A stretch of 64,000 nucleotides of DNA from NCBI GenBank assembly GCA_964449305.1, contig CAYUYM010000001.1, positions 1-64,000 on the forward strand, in the 5' to 3' direction. Under the pieces are notes generated by a model. It did not search any database and was not told the origin of the DNA. It saw only the letters and a list, made by a program, of their open reading frames with translations. Shown here piece after piece: positions 26,155-34,768 of the stretch. The position numbers and the translations under genes are program-made. This DNA is from CAYUYM01 sp964449305 (GTDB lineage: Bacteria; Bacteroidota; Ignavibacteria; SZUA-365; CAYQST01). The number at the start of each line of letters is the position of its first letter. Positions within the stretch are counted from its first letter, which is position 1.

Positions 26155-26328
26155 TCATTGCCCGAATTGCGAGGCGAGGATCATGCCCATGACGGCGAAA
26201 TAGGGGACGGCAATCCGTGGGTTGCACATCAGGGGACAGGCCGCACCGTTGAACCTGCTGCTGAAGCGGCTCACGACAAATCCGACTGCGCCTCCGATGA
26301 GTGCGCCTGCCGCGCCTGCGAGGATCAT
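26155..26328 (-). CDS. Small DUF6132-like membrane protein
   Basis: A 57-aa protein. A Gly/Ala-rich hydrophobic helix (LAGAAGALIGGAVGFVV), the conserved-looking CPLMCNPRIAVPYFAVMG and a second hydrophobic stretch match the DUF6132 pattern (helix, CPx2xNP, helix). Its ATG overlaps the stop of the DUF302 gene (ATGA), so translation is coupled. A small two-helix inner-membrane protein with a Cys pair in a redox gene cluster; function unknown. Confidence 0.72.
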   Translation of the reverse strand: MILAGAAGALIGGAVGFVVSRFSSRFNGAACPLMCNPRIAVPYFAVMGMILASQFGQ

Positions 26329-26720
26329 GCCGCCGCCTCGTCCACGATCGTGCGGAGAATCGACTCCACATCCGCCGGGATGGAACCAAGGTCCACGGTC
26401 GGCATCATGACCGACATGGCCGTGGGCCGCATCAACGATATCACCCGCGCGCCGTCCTCGTCATACACGACGATGGGGCAGGGGAGCATCATGCCCACCG
26501 CCTTCTCCCGTGTCAGCACGGAATGGGCATAGCTGGCATTGCACACCTCGATGATGGAGTAGGGACCCAGGGAGAACCCCCTCTCGGCCAGTGTCGCCTG
26601 AACATTGTGGACGTGAAGCGTCCGAAAACCATGCTTCTGTGCCGTCGTCTGAAGGTCCTGCACAAGCGTGTCGAAGTCCTTTGAGCTTGTGATCCGGTAT
26701 TCCAATGCTGCCATGTCCAT
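26325..26720 (-). CDS. DUF302 domain protein
   Basis: A 131-aa protein. YRITSSKDFDTLVQDLQTTA, GPYSIIEVCNASYAHSVL and GMMLPCPIVVYDEDGARVIS match DUF302, including the conserved LPC. The ATG at 26720 is chosen because GAGG lies 6 bases upstream; a longer frame reaches 26777. The function of the family is not established; it often sits near thiol and sulfur genes. The gene is followed without gap by the DUF6132-like gene. Confidence 0.83.
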   Translation of the reverse strand: MDMAALEYRITSSKDFDTLVQDLQTTAQKHGFRTLHVHNVQATLAERGFSLGPYSIIEVCNASYAHSVLTREKAVGMMLPCPIVVYDEDGARVISLMRPTAMSVMMPTVDLGSIPADVESILRTIVDEAAA

Positions 26721-26842
26721 GGTGACCTCGTGGTTCCTTTCTGAAGGAGGCGGTTCCATTCCGCCGTTGTCACCCATGAGATGCAGCAGGTGGGCAAAGG
26801 ATTCGCAGGCCTGTTCCCTCCATCAGGCCCGGTTGCGGGGAT

Positions 26843-27082
26843 TCACTTCCGGATGCCGAGGGCCTGGAGAAGTTCTGTCTTGGCGGCTTCAGGGAAGGTC
26901 GGCGAAGCGGCACGATAGAGGGCGATCATCGCATCGATGGAATCGCAGTACTGGGTGCAATTCGCACAATGGGCCAGATGATCCCGCACCGCGCGGCAGC
27001 GGTCCGAGGAGACGTCCTCCCCGAAATGCATGCAGATGAACTTCTGGACGTCTTCACAGTCGATGCGCTTGGTGTCGCTCAT
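26843..27082 (-). CDS. Zinc-finger anti-sigma factor (ZAS, zf-HC2)
   Basis: A 79-aa protein with the HxxxCxxC zinc motif (DHLAHCANC) plus additional Cys at CEDVQKFIC and QYC. There is no membrane segment, so it is a soluble anti-sigma factor like RsrA or ChrR rather than a membrane-anchored one. It overlaps the sigma gene by 4 bp. In such pairs thiol oxidation or metal loss releases the sigma factor; with trxA in the same cluster a redox-sensing role is likely, though inferred. Confidence 0.86.
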   Translation of the reverse strand: MSDTKRIDCEDVQKFICMHFGEDVSSDRCRAVRDHLAHCANCTQYCDSIDAMIALYRAASPTFPEAAKTELLQALGIRK

Positions 27083-27654
27083 GGTACCTCCGAAAATAAC
27101 GGTGTCAGTTCATTGCGCAGAAAGGCGCGCGCTCGATGCAGGCGGGATTTGACCGCGGCGATGGTCAGGCCCGTGACGCCCGCCACCTCCTCGGTCGAAA
27201 GCTCCTGGATGTCCCGGAGCACAAACACCAGGCGGTAGTCCGGAGGAAGCTTCGCAATTGCGGCGTCGATGTGCGCGCGTGTGTCCTCACGCTCGAGCAG
27301 GGCGTGGGGATCGCTGCCCCATTCCGCCACGGCAGCCTCGGCAACGGGTGACTCCTCGTTGTCAATGGAGACCATGCGGTCGGATTTCGAGGAACGCGCC
27401 AGCATGAGGCAGTGGTTGGAGACGATGGTGTACAACCATGTGGAAAACTTCGACCGGTTGTCGAACTGGTCAAGTTTGCGAAGCACGCTCAACAGGGTCT
27501 CCTGTGTCGTATGCTCGGCCCGGTCCTGGTCGCGGCACACGTTCCACGCGAACTTGAAAACGACGGGGGCATATTCCTCGACCAGTGTTTCCAATGCCTT
27601 CGTGTCTCCTTGCTTCGCCAGTTCAATGATGTCTGCTTCGTTGTCGATGCTCAT
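27079..27654 (-). CDS. ECF-family RNA polymerase sigma factor
   Basis: A 191-aa sigma-70 family protein. Region 2 is visible at about 15-85 (VEEYAPVVFKFAWNVC, DRAEHTTQETLLSVLRKL, SKFSTWLYTIVSNHCL). Region 4 is at about 130-185 (LPPDYRLVFVLRDIQELS, GLTIAAVKSRLHRARAFL). It directs transcription of its regulon when freed from the anti-sigma factor encoded just downstream. The gene lies 89 bp after the YgjP-like peptidase gene and may have its own promoter there. Confidence 0.93.
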   Translation of the reverse strand: MSIDNEADIIELAKQGDTKALETLVEEYAPVVFKFAWNVCRDQDRAEHTTQETLLSVLRKLDQFDNRSKFSTWLYTIVSNHCLMLARSSKSDRMVSIDNEESPVAEAAVAEWGSDPHALLEREDTRAHIDAAIAKLPPDYRLVFVLRDIQELSTEEVAGVTGLTIAAVKSRLHRARAFLRNELTPLFSEVP

Positions 27655-27743
27655 GGTATGGGATGCAGATGGGGTGGATGAGGATTCAGTGTGTGGCGCT
27701 GCGTCGTCGTGCCTGTGCCAAGTCCGCAGGGGGTACCGCGGGC

Positions 27744-28481
27744 TCAGGGGAAGTCCAGCTCACGTCCATGCTGCCGCAGCCAGCGGCGGTGCACCGCGGT
27801 GTGCGGATCATGCCGCTGGACAATGGCCCAGAATGCCGGTGAATGGTTCAGCTCGCTCAGATGAGCGAGTTCGTGGATGATGATGTGATCGATCACGCCG
27901 ACGGGCATCATCATCAGGCGCAGACTGAAGTTCAGGTTGCCCCGCGCGGAACAGCTGCCCCAGCGGGTCCGCTGGTTGCGGATGGTGATCCTGTTCACGT
28001 GCACACCCATCGACGCAGCCTGCTCGTGGATGCGCGGGGGGAGATGGCGCAGCGCCTTCGCGGCATACCATTGCCGGAAGAGATCGGCCAGCACATCAAG
28101 CTCGGCGGTGCTGTCGAGCCCCTCGGGAATCTCCGCATCAAAGCCTGCCTCGCTCCATTGGATGCCGTGATTCACTCCCGCACGACGAATGTGCACGTTG
28201 TACCGTTCGCCGAGAAACAGCGCGGTGAAGGCGCCACTGCCCACCGCCGTGCGGCGCGATGCCGAAGACTCGGCCCGGCGCTCCCTCTCGCGGATGATCC
28301 AGTCTGCATGCTCGCGCAACACCTGCGTCACCTCGCGCCTGGGGTAACGCCAGGGTGTCGAGACCCGCACCACGCCGTCATCCTGCAACGACAGCCGCAG
28401 AGTGCGCTGACGCTTGTGCCGGACGACGAGGTAGTCGATGCTCACGTCGCCGAGTCGGATCTCACCCCGTTCCATCCGCAC
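27744..28481 (-). CDS. YgjP-like (DUF45) metallopeptidase
   Basis: A 245-aa protein. The zinc site IIIHELAHLSELNHSPAFW has HExxH-like HELAH and a downstream His. RTRWGSCSARGNLNFSLRL and VVRHKRQRTLRLSLQDDG are the other family blocks. The length is typical. It is predicted to be a cytoplasmic metal-dependent peptidase; substrates are not known. It starts 27 bp after the stop of the large VWA protein gene. Confidence 0.9.
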   Translation of the reverse strand: MRMERGEIRLGDVSIDYLVVRHKRQRTLRLSLQDDGVVRVSTPWRYPRREVTQVLREHADWIIRERERRAESSASRRTAVGSGAFTALFLGERYNVHIRRAGVNHGIQWSEAGFDAEIPEGLDSTAELDVLADLFRQWYAAKALRHLPPRIHEQAASMGVHVNRITIRNQRTRWGSCSARGNLNFSLRLMMMPVGVIDHIIIHELAHLSELNHSPAFWAIVQRHDPHTAVHRRWLRQHGRELDFP

Positions 28482-28508
28482 CTGTCGCTGTGTTCGTCAT
28501 CGTGTCGG

Positions 28509-31500
28509 TCATTTCACCAGGACCATCCGCTTCAGCAGCGTCACAGCCCCCGAGCGGAGGACGGAGAAGTATGTGCCTCCTGCCAGACCGTCGGCGCGGA
28601 ACTTCGTCTGATGCATGCCGGGGGATCGCAGCCCCGATTCCAGCACGCGCACCATGCGCCCGTAGATGTCGTACACCTCGAGCGTGATGAACTGCGGGGA
28701 GAGCCCGGGGATGAACCACCCGACCATCGTCTCCGGATTGAACGGGTTTGGTGTGTTCTGGAAGAGCTGGAAGCTTCCGGTGGCGTCGAGGCCGGTGATG
28801 CAGTCCCCGGTCGTCCAGATGTCACCGTTCTTCGTTGCCACATCGGCGGTGTCGGTCACCGATGCCGAGGTGAAGATGAGGTCCGAATGCTTGATGCCGA
28901 AGGGGGCACCCGTCCCGTCGCCCGAGATGACCCGCATCGACAGAAACAGCAGGATCCCGTCCTGCATGATGGAGGAGGCGGAGCTTCCACGCAGTGCCAT
29001 CTCCCCGGGTGTTGTGACACGCACGTCGACCAGCGGCCAGGTGGAGGTGAGCGTGCCGTCGGTGATCACGCCCGTCGGTTCCACCACCGTGTGATCGTAG
29101 CGGACGGCTGCATTGAAGGATCGAAGCGGCACATGGTCCGGGTTTGCAAGTGAGAGGGGGATGTGGACGGTCTGGCCCACGCGCGCCACTGTGCCCACCG
29201 GGAGGGCGAGAATCACCAGCCGATGGATCGGATCGACGATTGTCGTCGTCTGGCATTGCTGCTCCGGCAGCTCGGCGCAGTTGACAAAGACGAGAAAGGA
29301 TGCCGACAAGGGGGAGAAGGACTCCCGCGGGACAATCGTCCAGCTCACCGCTGAGCGCAGTCCTGGTGTCAGCGTGCCGGGAAGCAGCTTCGTCAGGGAA
29401 TCGCTGGCGGCGAGATCCACACCCGCGGGGAGCCGCAGGGTTGCCGACACGCCATGGAGGGGAAGCGATCCGCTGTTGCGCATCTCCACCGTGAAGGTGA
29501 ACGGCGACGGGCTCAGCCCCACCTCGGCGTTGACAAAGATGATGCGCTCCGGCGATGCGCATGCGATGTCCAGGTGTGCGGAATCCTGCGGCCATGGCAT
29601 GAGCACCACGGTGCGCTCGCAGCTCGACAGCCTGCCGCCGGCGAAGTACTGGATCCGGAGCAGGGCTGGACGCGGTTTCGTCGATGTGTCGGCGATGGCA
29701 TTGAGCCGCCATTCAAGGTCGGCGCTGGCACCCGCAGCCAGTGAGGGCACGATCTTCTCTCTCGCCTCCCCGGGCGCCGTCTCGAAATCACGCGGGAGGA
29801 TCACGCCCGCCCGGATCGTGTCCATCGCCACCGTCGTCGGATTGGTGATGGACGTGTGCAGGATGATCGGATTCGGGTAGCCCTTGATCGCTGGCTCGTA
29901 GTACACGGTGTCCACGGTGCCGCACGTCGTGCGGATCGCCGCCTCGTCGAGGCGGGGCAGGGGCAGCTTCACGCAGCAGAACAGATCCTGCTGTCGGAGA
30001 GCGGAGATGCGCATGCACACGTTGATCGTGTCGCCCGCATACGCCGTCCGCGGTGCGAGGGCCCAGGTGAACACCGCAGCGCCGATGAAGGGATCGATGT
30101 GGGAGACGGCCTTGTCCGCCCGCTCCGTGGGAGTGAGCGGGGTGCGTGCGTCGTCGAGCATCATCGCGTGCACCTCGTAGGCCGCAGCGTCACCAATGTT
30201 GCGCACCACGAGGCGCACCACCACCGTGTCGGGCGAGAACCGGCTGCCCGTTGATGTGATCGTGCCGACGAGCGAGCACTGCGGGGCGATGTCGGCACGC
30301 CGCTCGCGGGGGATGCGGATCAGCGCGCCACAGGGAGCGACCGCGTCTGCGATCATGCCGCGGTGGCGCACGGTGGAACGGATCGTGTCGACCCGCGTCA
30401 CACTGCGGGGGATGGCGTTCAGCATCCACGACGCCCTGGCGGTGTCGCCCGGCGACAGGCTCTGCGGGGTCATCATCTTCACCGGCTGCTCACCAGTGAC
30501 GATCTCCATGTTCGGCGGCAGGAGCACCTCGGCCGACACGCTGTCCATGCGCGTCGACCCAGCGTTCACTGCGGTGAGCGTGTATTCGAAGGGTCCCGGC
30601 TCGTACTTCACCGCGTAGTCGTCGTAGATGAGCGAATCCGGGGCCGTGCAGGAAAGCACGAGCAACGGGCGTGGCACCGCCTCGATCCAGATGATCTTCT
30701 CGCACACCACCGCGCCGCCGTTGTCCGCGTACACGGTGACACGCACTGTGTCGTATCGCGCCACATCACGCGGGCTGATGCGCAGCCGGAAGGTGCCGTC
30801 CACGTTCACACCGGGTGTGAGGGAGTCGGCGAGCACCTTCAGTGGCGAATCCGTGCTGTCGATGGAGACGTCCGCTCCCTGGATGAGCGCCGCGGTGATG
30901 CGCTTCGCCACGCTGTTCCCCACATTCGTCACCGTCACCCGCATCACCGCCGGATGCGGCGTGTATGTTCCGCCGATGTGGCGGATCGTGTCGGGACCAT
31001 CGAGCGAGCAGGCAAGTGTCGGGATCGCGCTCTTGATCACGAAACGTGCGGGAATGCAGCACTGCGCCCCCGTGAAATTGTTCGCCGACACGGCGATGCA
31101 GATCACCCCCTCCTGCGATTCGTTCAGACGCCCCGCGTCCAGCTTCCACGACACACGTGTGCTGTCGAATGGACCGATCGTCGAGTTCCCCGGGTACTTC
31201 GTCTCACTCTCGCCCGAAGCCAGCGTCAGGAACGGCGGCAGGGTGATGCGCGCCCACACACCCTCCATCGGGAACCCCGTGCTGTTCTTCACCATGGAAC
31301 CGATGTCAAACGAGGTGCTGTCAAACGCCTCCGCCTCCTCGTCATACACCACCATCACCGGTTCACCACATTCCATCGTCGCACGCACCGGCGAGGATTC
31401 CACGTATGTCTCCTGGCAGCACCAGGCAGTGTCGCCGTTGGCCGTGATCATCGCGCAGAAACGCACCGTGCCTGCCACCGGACGTTCGAGCACCGTCACC

Positions 31501-33425
31501 ATCCATGTCACCTCCGCCGTGTCCGCCCGCGTGATGTACGAAGGGGAGGGAACAACGGTGCCCGACGATCCGAATGCCAGTCGGAAGCCGTTCGGCATCG
31601 TGATCGTCGCCTTCACGTTCTTCGCCGCCATGGGCGATCCGTTGGCGATGCGGACCGTCACCGGGAAGGTCGCGGGATCGTACCGTTTGGCCACGGAATC
31701 CCAGCGGATGAAGGACGGGATCGTGCACCACACCTGGAGCTTGGGCAGAGCAGGCGTCACCTTCACATCGGAACAGCAGACCACCGTGTTGCCGCTGTCG
31801 GCCGACACCTCGATGCAGACCCGCAGTGTCTTGGCCGAATCCGTCGGCAGCACCTTGAACCAGAGCGTCACCGTGGCCGAGGAGTTCGGCCGTATCGAGT
31901 CGCCCGCAATGAGGAAATCCACCGGGCTGCTCAGCAGCTCCAGACCGTAGGGCACGGCGACCCGGACCCGCGTCTTCTTCGATGTCACCTTGGAGTAGTT
32001 CGTGATCGTGGTGGTGAGGGACACCGCCTCGGGTTGGTACGCGGACGTCTCCCTGTTCCACTGCGTTGTCACCGTCTGATTGCAGTTGATGCGGAGCTTG
32101 GCACGCGGGATGATCCGCGCCCCCGTGCCCCGCACCTTCAGCGCCAGGCAGGTGTCGGTCTGCTTGCTTGCATCGGTGATGGTGAACCAGACCACGCTGT
32201 CCTTGTCCATCACGGGGGCATGCCCCTTGATGATCATGAGCGTGCGCGATCCCGTCAGAACCTGGTCGCCGTCCATCTGGACGGTCAGCACATTGCCGTT
32301 GGGGGCGATGTTCGTCGCAAAGAGCTCGCTGTACAGACCCGTGGTCGAGGTGCTGTCGTAGTAGAGCGGTGTCGGCACGGTGATGGTGAAGCGGAGCTGC
32401 TTGATCGGTGCCGGCTTCGAACGTGCGGAGATCTTCACGGGCACCTCGAAGGCGCCGCCGGAGTAGACCGACACGCTGTCCATGGTGATGTCGAGCGTCG
32501 AGAGGTTGGGATCCACCGGCATGGTGTACTTCCCGGTTGCGGACAGTCCGCCGCAGGCATCCGTGGTGATCGTCACCGTCCGCTCAGATCCATCTGGGCA
32601 TTCCGTGAGGTATTCGATCACGCATTCGTTCTTGCCCTCCGTGAAGATGGAGGCCATTGCATTGAAGATGTCGACGATCTGCTCGGGGGAGGTGATCTCG
32701 AAGTACTGCCCGCCCGTCTGTGCCGCCAGCATCTGAAGTTGGTACAAATATCGTCGGTCACCATATCCGATGCCGATGCAGAACACCGGGATGCCCTCCT
32801 TCTTGGCGTAGGCGATGACGTCGGCCAGATCGTAGTTGCGGCTGGAGTTGTCGCCGCCGTCGCTCAGGACCAGGACGAACTTCTTGGCATTCCGCCCCCT
32901 GCCCACCACCTGGTCGATCGCCAGCGCGACGGCATCCCACAGGGCGGTGTTGTCCCGCGCCATGAGGGAGTTGATGGCACTGTGCAGCAGCGGCTTGGAC
33001 GTCGTCATCGACTGGTCGAGCGAGGGCGTGCGATTGAAGGACACGATCGCCGCCTCATCCTCGCCGTTGGAATAGGACTGAAGGAGATCCACGAAGTCAT
33101 TTGCCCCCTCACGCACCTTCACAATGCTTGTGCCCGCCATGCTTCCCGAGGCATCGAGGCACAGGGCCACGGAGAACGGAAGCATCTCCGTTGGGCAGCT
33201 GATGGTGAAATTCCGGTTGATCTCCCCGTCACGGACGTTCACCACGAAGTTCTGGAGGTTGCCCTGGGATACACCATTGCAATACAGCCGTACATAGACC
33301 CGGACCTTGGGATAGTTCGATGCATCGATGCGCAGGATGCGGAGCTCGTTGCCGATCTGCGCCATGGCCTGGAAGCCGAGCACGAGAAACAGAATCGGGA
33401 GGAGAAGACGTATGCGGGCGTTCAT
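28509..33425 (-). CDS. Surface protein: VWA domain, eight Ig-like repeats, cohesin-like domain, T9SS sorting domain
   Basis: A 1638-aa exported protein. A signal peptide ends near residue 22 (FQAMA|Q). A von Willebrand A domain lies at about 84-265 with MIDAS D91-x-S93-x-S95 and a second motif in LVLSDGGDNSS. Eight repeats of about 115 residues fill roughly 425-1410; each opens with an xxxCxxP/xC strand and ends with a Cys-containing strand (for example VSADSGNTVVCCSDV, ITANGDTAWCCQETY). A cohesin-like beta domain follows (VGQTVHIPLSLANPDHVPLR ... GILLFLSMRVISGDG), then a T9SS type A tail (FQNTPNPFNPETMVGWFIPG ... LLKRMVLVK). The ATG at 33425 has GGAGAGCTGCC upstream; the longer frame is not needed. 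Probably a metal-dependent adhesin or scaffold attached to the outer membrane surface. Confidence 0.9.
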   Translation of the reverse strand: MNARIRLLLPILFLVLGFQAMAQIGNELRILRIDASNYPKVRVYVRLYCNGVSQGNLQNFVVNVRDGEINRNFTISCPTEMLPFSVALCLDASGSMAGTSIVKVREGANDFVDLLQSYSNGEDEAAIVSFNRTPSLDQSMTTSKPLLHSAINSLMARDNTALWDAVALAIDQVVGRGRNAKKFVLVLSDGGDNSSRNYDLADVIAYAKKEGIPVFCIGIGYGDRRYLYQLQMLAAQTGGQYFEITSPEQIVDIFNAMASIFTEGKNECVIEYLTECPDGSERTVTITTDACGGLSATGKYTMPVDPNLSTLDITMDSVSVYSGGAFEVPVKISARSKPAPIKQLRFTITVPTPLYYDSTSTTGLYSELFATNIAPNGNVLTVQMDGDQVLTGSRTLMIIKGHAPVMDKDSVVWFTITDASKQTDTCLALKVRGTGARIIPRAKLRINCNQTVTTQWNRETSAYQPEAVSLTTTITNYSKVTSKKTRVRVAVPYGLELLSSPVDFLIAGDSIRPNSSATVTLWFKVLPTDSAKTLRVCIEVSADSGNTVVCCSDVKVTPALPKLQVWCTIPSFIRWDSVAKRYDPATFPVTVRIANGSPMAAKNVKATITMPNGFRLAFGSSGTVVPSPSYITRADTAEVTWMVTVLERPVAGTVRFCAMITANGDTAWCCQETYVESSPVRATMECGEPVMVVYDEEAEAFDSTSFDIGSMVKNSTGFPMEGVWARITLPPFLTLASGESETKYPGNSTIGPFDSTRVSWKLDAGRLNESQEGVICIAVSANNFTGAQCCIPARFVIKSAIPTLACSLDGPDTIRHIGGTYTPHPAVMRVTVTNVGNSVAKRITAALIQGADVSIDSTDSPLKVLADSLTPGVNVDGTFRLRISPRDVARYDTVRVTVYADNGGAVVCEKIIWIEAVPRPLLVLSCTAPDSLIYDDYAVKYEPGPFEYTLTAVNAGSTRMDSVSAEVLLPPNMEIVTGEQPVKMMTPQSLSPGDTARASWMLNAIPRSVTRVDTIRSTVRHRGMIADAVAPCGALIRIPRERRADIAPQCSLVGTITSTGSRFSPDTVVVRLVVRNIGDAAAYEVHAMMLDDARTPLTPTERADKAVSHIDPFIGAAVFTWALAPRTAYAGDTINVCMRISALRQQDLFCCVKLPLPRLDEAAIRTTCGTVDTVYYEPAIKGYPNPIILHTSITNPTTVAMDTIRAGVILPRDFETAPGEAREKIVPSLAAGASADLEWRLNAIADTSTKPRPALLRIQYFAGGRLSSCERTVVLMPWPQDSAHLDIACASPERIIFVNAEVGLSPSPFTFTVEMRNSGSLPLHGVSATLRLPAGVDLAASDSLTKLLPGTLTPGLRSAVSWTIVPRESFSPLSASFLVFVNCAELPEQQCQTTTIVDPIHRLVILALPVGTVARVGQTVHIPLSLANPDHVPLRSFNAAVRYDHTVVEPTGVITDGTLTSTWPLVDVRVTTPGEMALRGSSASSIMQDGILLFLSMRVISGDGTGAPFGIKHSDLIFTSASVTDTADVATKNGDIWTTGDCITGLDATGSFQLFQNTPNPFNPETMVGWFIPGLSPQFITLEVYDIYGRMVRVLESGLRSPGMHQTKFRADGLAGGTYFSVLRSGAVTLLKRMVLVK

Positions 33426-33439
33426 GGCAGCTCTCCGGG

Positions 33440-34768
33440 TTATCTCCAGGGCGTGAAACCGTCCCTGCCGAAATGACTGATGATGCGTGATCGCGCCGGT
33501 GGCGCGTCGTCGGCGATGGTGTATGCCCGCCGTGCCCACGCGGCGAGGTCGTTGAGGGGTTTGCCGGCGGCTGCATGCAGCTCACAGAGGGCGTCACCCT
33601 CCTCCACCGCGTCGCCGACCTTCTTCCGAAGCAGGATGCCCGCCGAGGGCTCGATGACATCCGTGATGGCCTTCCGTCCTCCTCCCAGCTCGATCGCCAG
33701 CACCCCCATCGCGTGCGCATCGATCGCTTCCACAATCCCGCTCCGTGGCGCGCCGACATCGCGGATGTGGTCGGCAATGCCATGCCGCATCGTCTCCTCG
33801 ATGTACGCCGTGTCGCCATGCTGCGCGGCGACAAGTTGCACGAATTTCTCATACGCCCGCCCGCTGGCCACGGCCTCGTGCGACATCGCGATGCCTTCGT
33901 CCAACGTCGCCGCGGCCCCTCCCTGCACCAGCATCTCCCCGGCCAGCACATGCGTCACCTCCATGAGGTCCGGCGTCGGGCGGCCCTGCAGGCAGTCCAC
34001 CACCTCCACCACCTCCAGCCAGTTGCCCACCGCCACGCCCAACGGTTCGTTCATGTCGGTGATGAACCCGGTGGTCGGCAGGCCGAATGTGGTGCCGATC
34101 TGCACGAGCAATTGTGCCAGGGCTCGCGCCTCGGTCTCCGTCTCCATGAACGCCCCCCGGCCGCATTTCACGTCCAGCACCAGGGCGTCGGCCCCACCGG
34201 CGATCTTCTTGCTCATGATCGAGGCACCGATCATCGGCAGGATGGGGACGGTCGCCGTCACATCGCGCAGCGCGTAGATGCGCTTGTCCAGAGGGACGAT
34301 GTCGTTGGTCTGGCCGATGAGCGTCGTCCCGACAGCGGCGAGCTGCCCGCGAAAGGATGCCTCGTCCGGTGTTGCCACAAACCCGGGGATCGATTCCAGC
34401 TTGTCAAGCGTGCCCCCGGTGTGCCCCAGGCTGCGGCCGGTGATCATCGGAACGGCGATGCCGCACGATGCGACGATCGGCCCGAGCATCAGGGATGTCT
34501 TGTCGCCCACGCCGCCCGTGGAGTGTTTGTCCACCTTCCGTGCGGTGATCGATGAGAGGTCGATGCGCGCCCCGCTGTTCAGGTAGAGATCCGTCAGTGC
34601 AATGATCTCCTCGAAGGTCATGCCGCGGAAGAACACGGCCATCAGCAGTGCCGACATCTGATACTCGTGCACCGTCCCGTCGAGATAGGCGTGGAAGAAC
34701 TCACGGAGCTCATCGCTCGTCAGCTCGTGACCGTCACGCTTCTTCCGGATGATCTCCTGGGGAATCAT
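33440..34768 (-). CDS. deoA: Pyrimidine-nucleoside (thymidine) phosphorylase
   Basis: A 442-aa enzyme that cleaves thymidine or uridine with phosphate to the base and (deoxy)ribose-1-phosphate. The phosphate site DKHSTGGVGDKTSLMLGPIV and the signature GRSLGHTGGTLDKLESIPG are both present, as is the N-terminal LTSDELREFFHAYLDG. Whether it is Tdp-type or Pdp-type cannot be settled here. Its ATG directly abuts the stop of the epimerase gene (TAGATG), and GAGGAG inside the end of that gene is its ribosome site. The VWA gene begins 14 bp downstream. Confidence 0.94.
   Translation of the reverse strand: MIPQEIIRKKRDGHELTSDELREFFHAYLDGTVHEYQMSALLMAVFFRGMTFEEIIALTDLYLNSGARIDLSSITARKVDKHSTGGVGDKTSLMLGPIVASCGIAVPMITGRSLGHTGGTLDKLESIPGFVATPDEASFRGQLAAVGTTLIGQTNDIVPLDKRIYALRDVTATVPILPMIGASIMSKKIAGGADALVLDVKCGRGAFMETETEARALAQLLVQIGTTFGLPTTGFITDMNEPLGVAVGNWLEVVEVVDCLQGRPTPDLMEVTHVLAGEMLVQGGAAATLDEGIAMSHEAVASGRAYEKFVQLVAAQHGDTAYIEETMRHGIADHIRDVGAPRSGIVEAIDAHAMGVLAIELGGGRKAITDVIEPSAGILLRKKVGDAVEEGDALCELHAAAGKPLNDLAAWARRAYTIADDAPPARSRIISHFGRDGFTPWR

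Noticed and set aside
26099..26389. Longer N-terminus for thioredoxin
   Set aside because: It would overlap the DUF6132-like and DUF302 genes in another frame; the ATG at 26098 has a good ribosome site and family length.
30363..33476. Long plus-strand open frame opposite the VWA protein gene
   Set aside because: Arg/His-rich antisense shadow; the minus-strand gene has a signal peptide, VWA, repeats and a T9SS tail.
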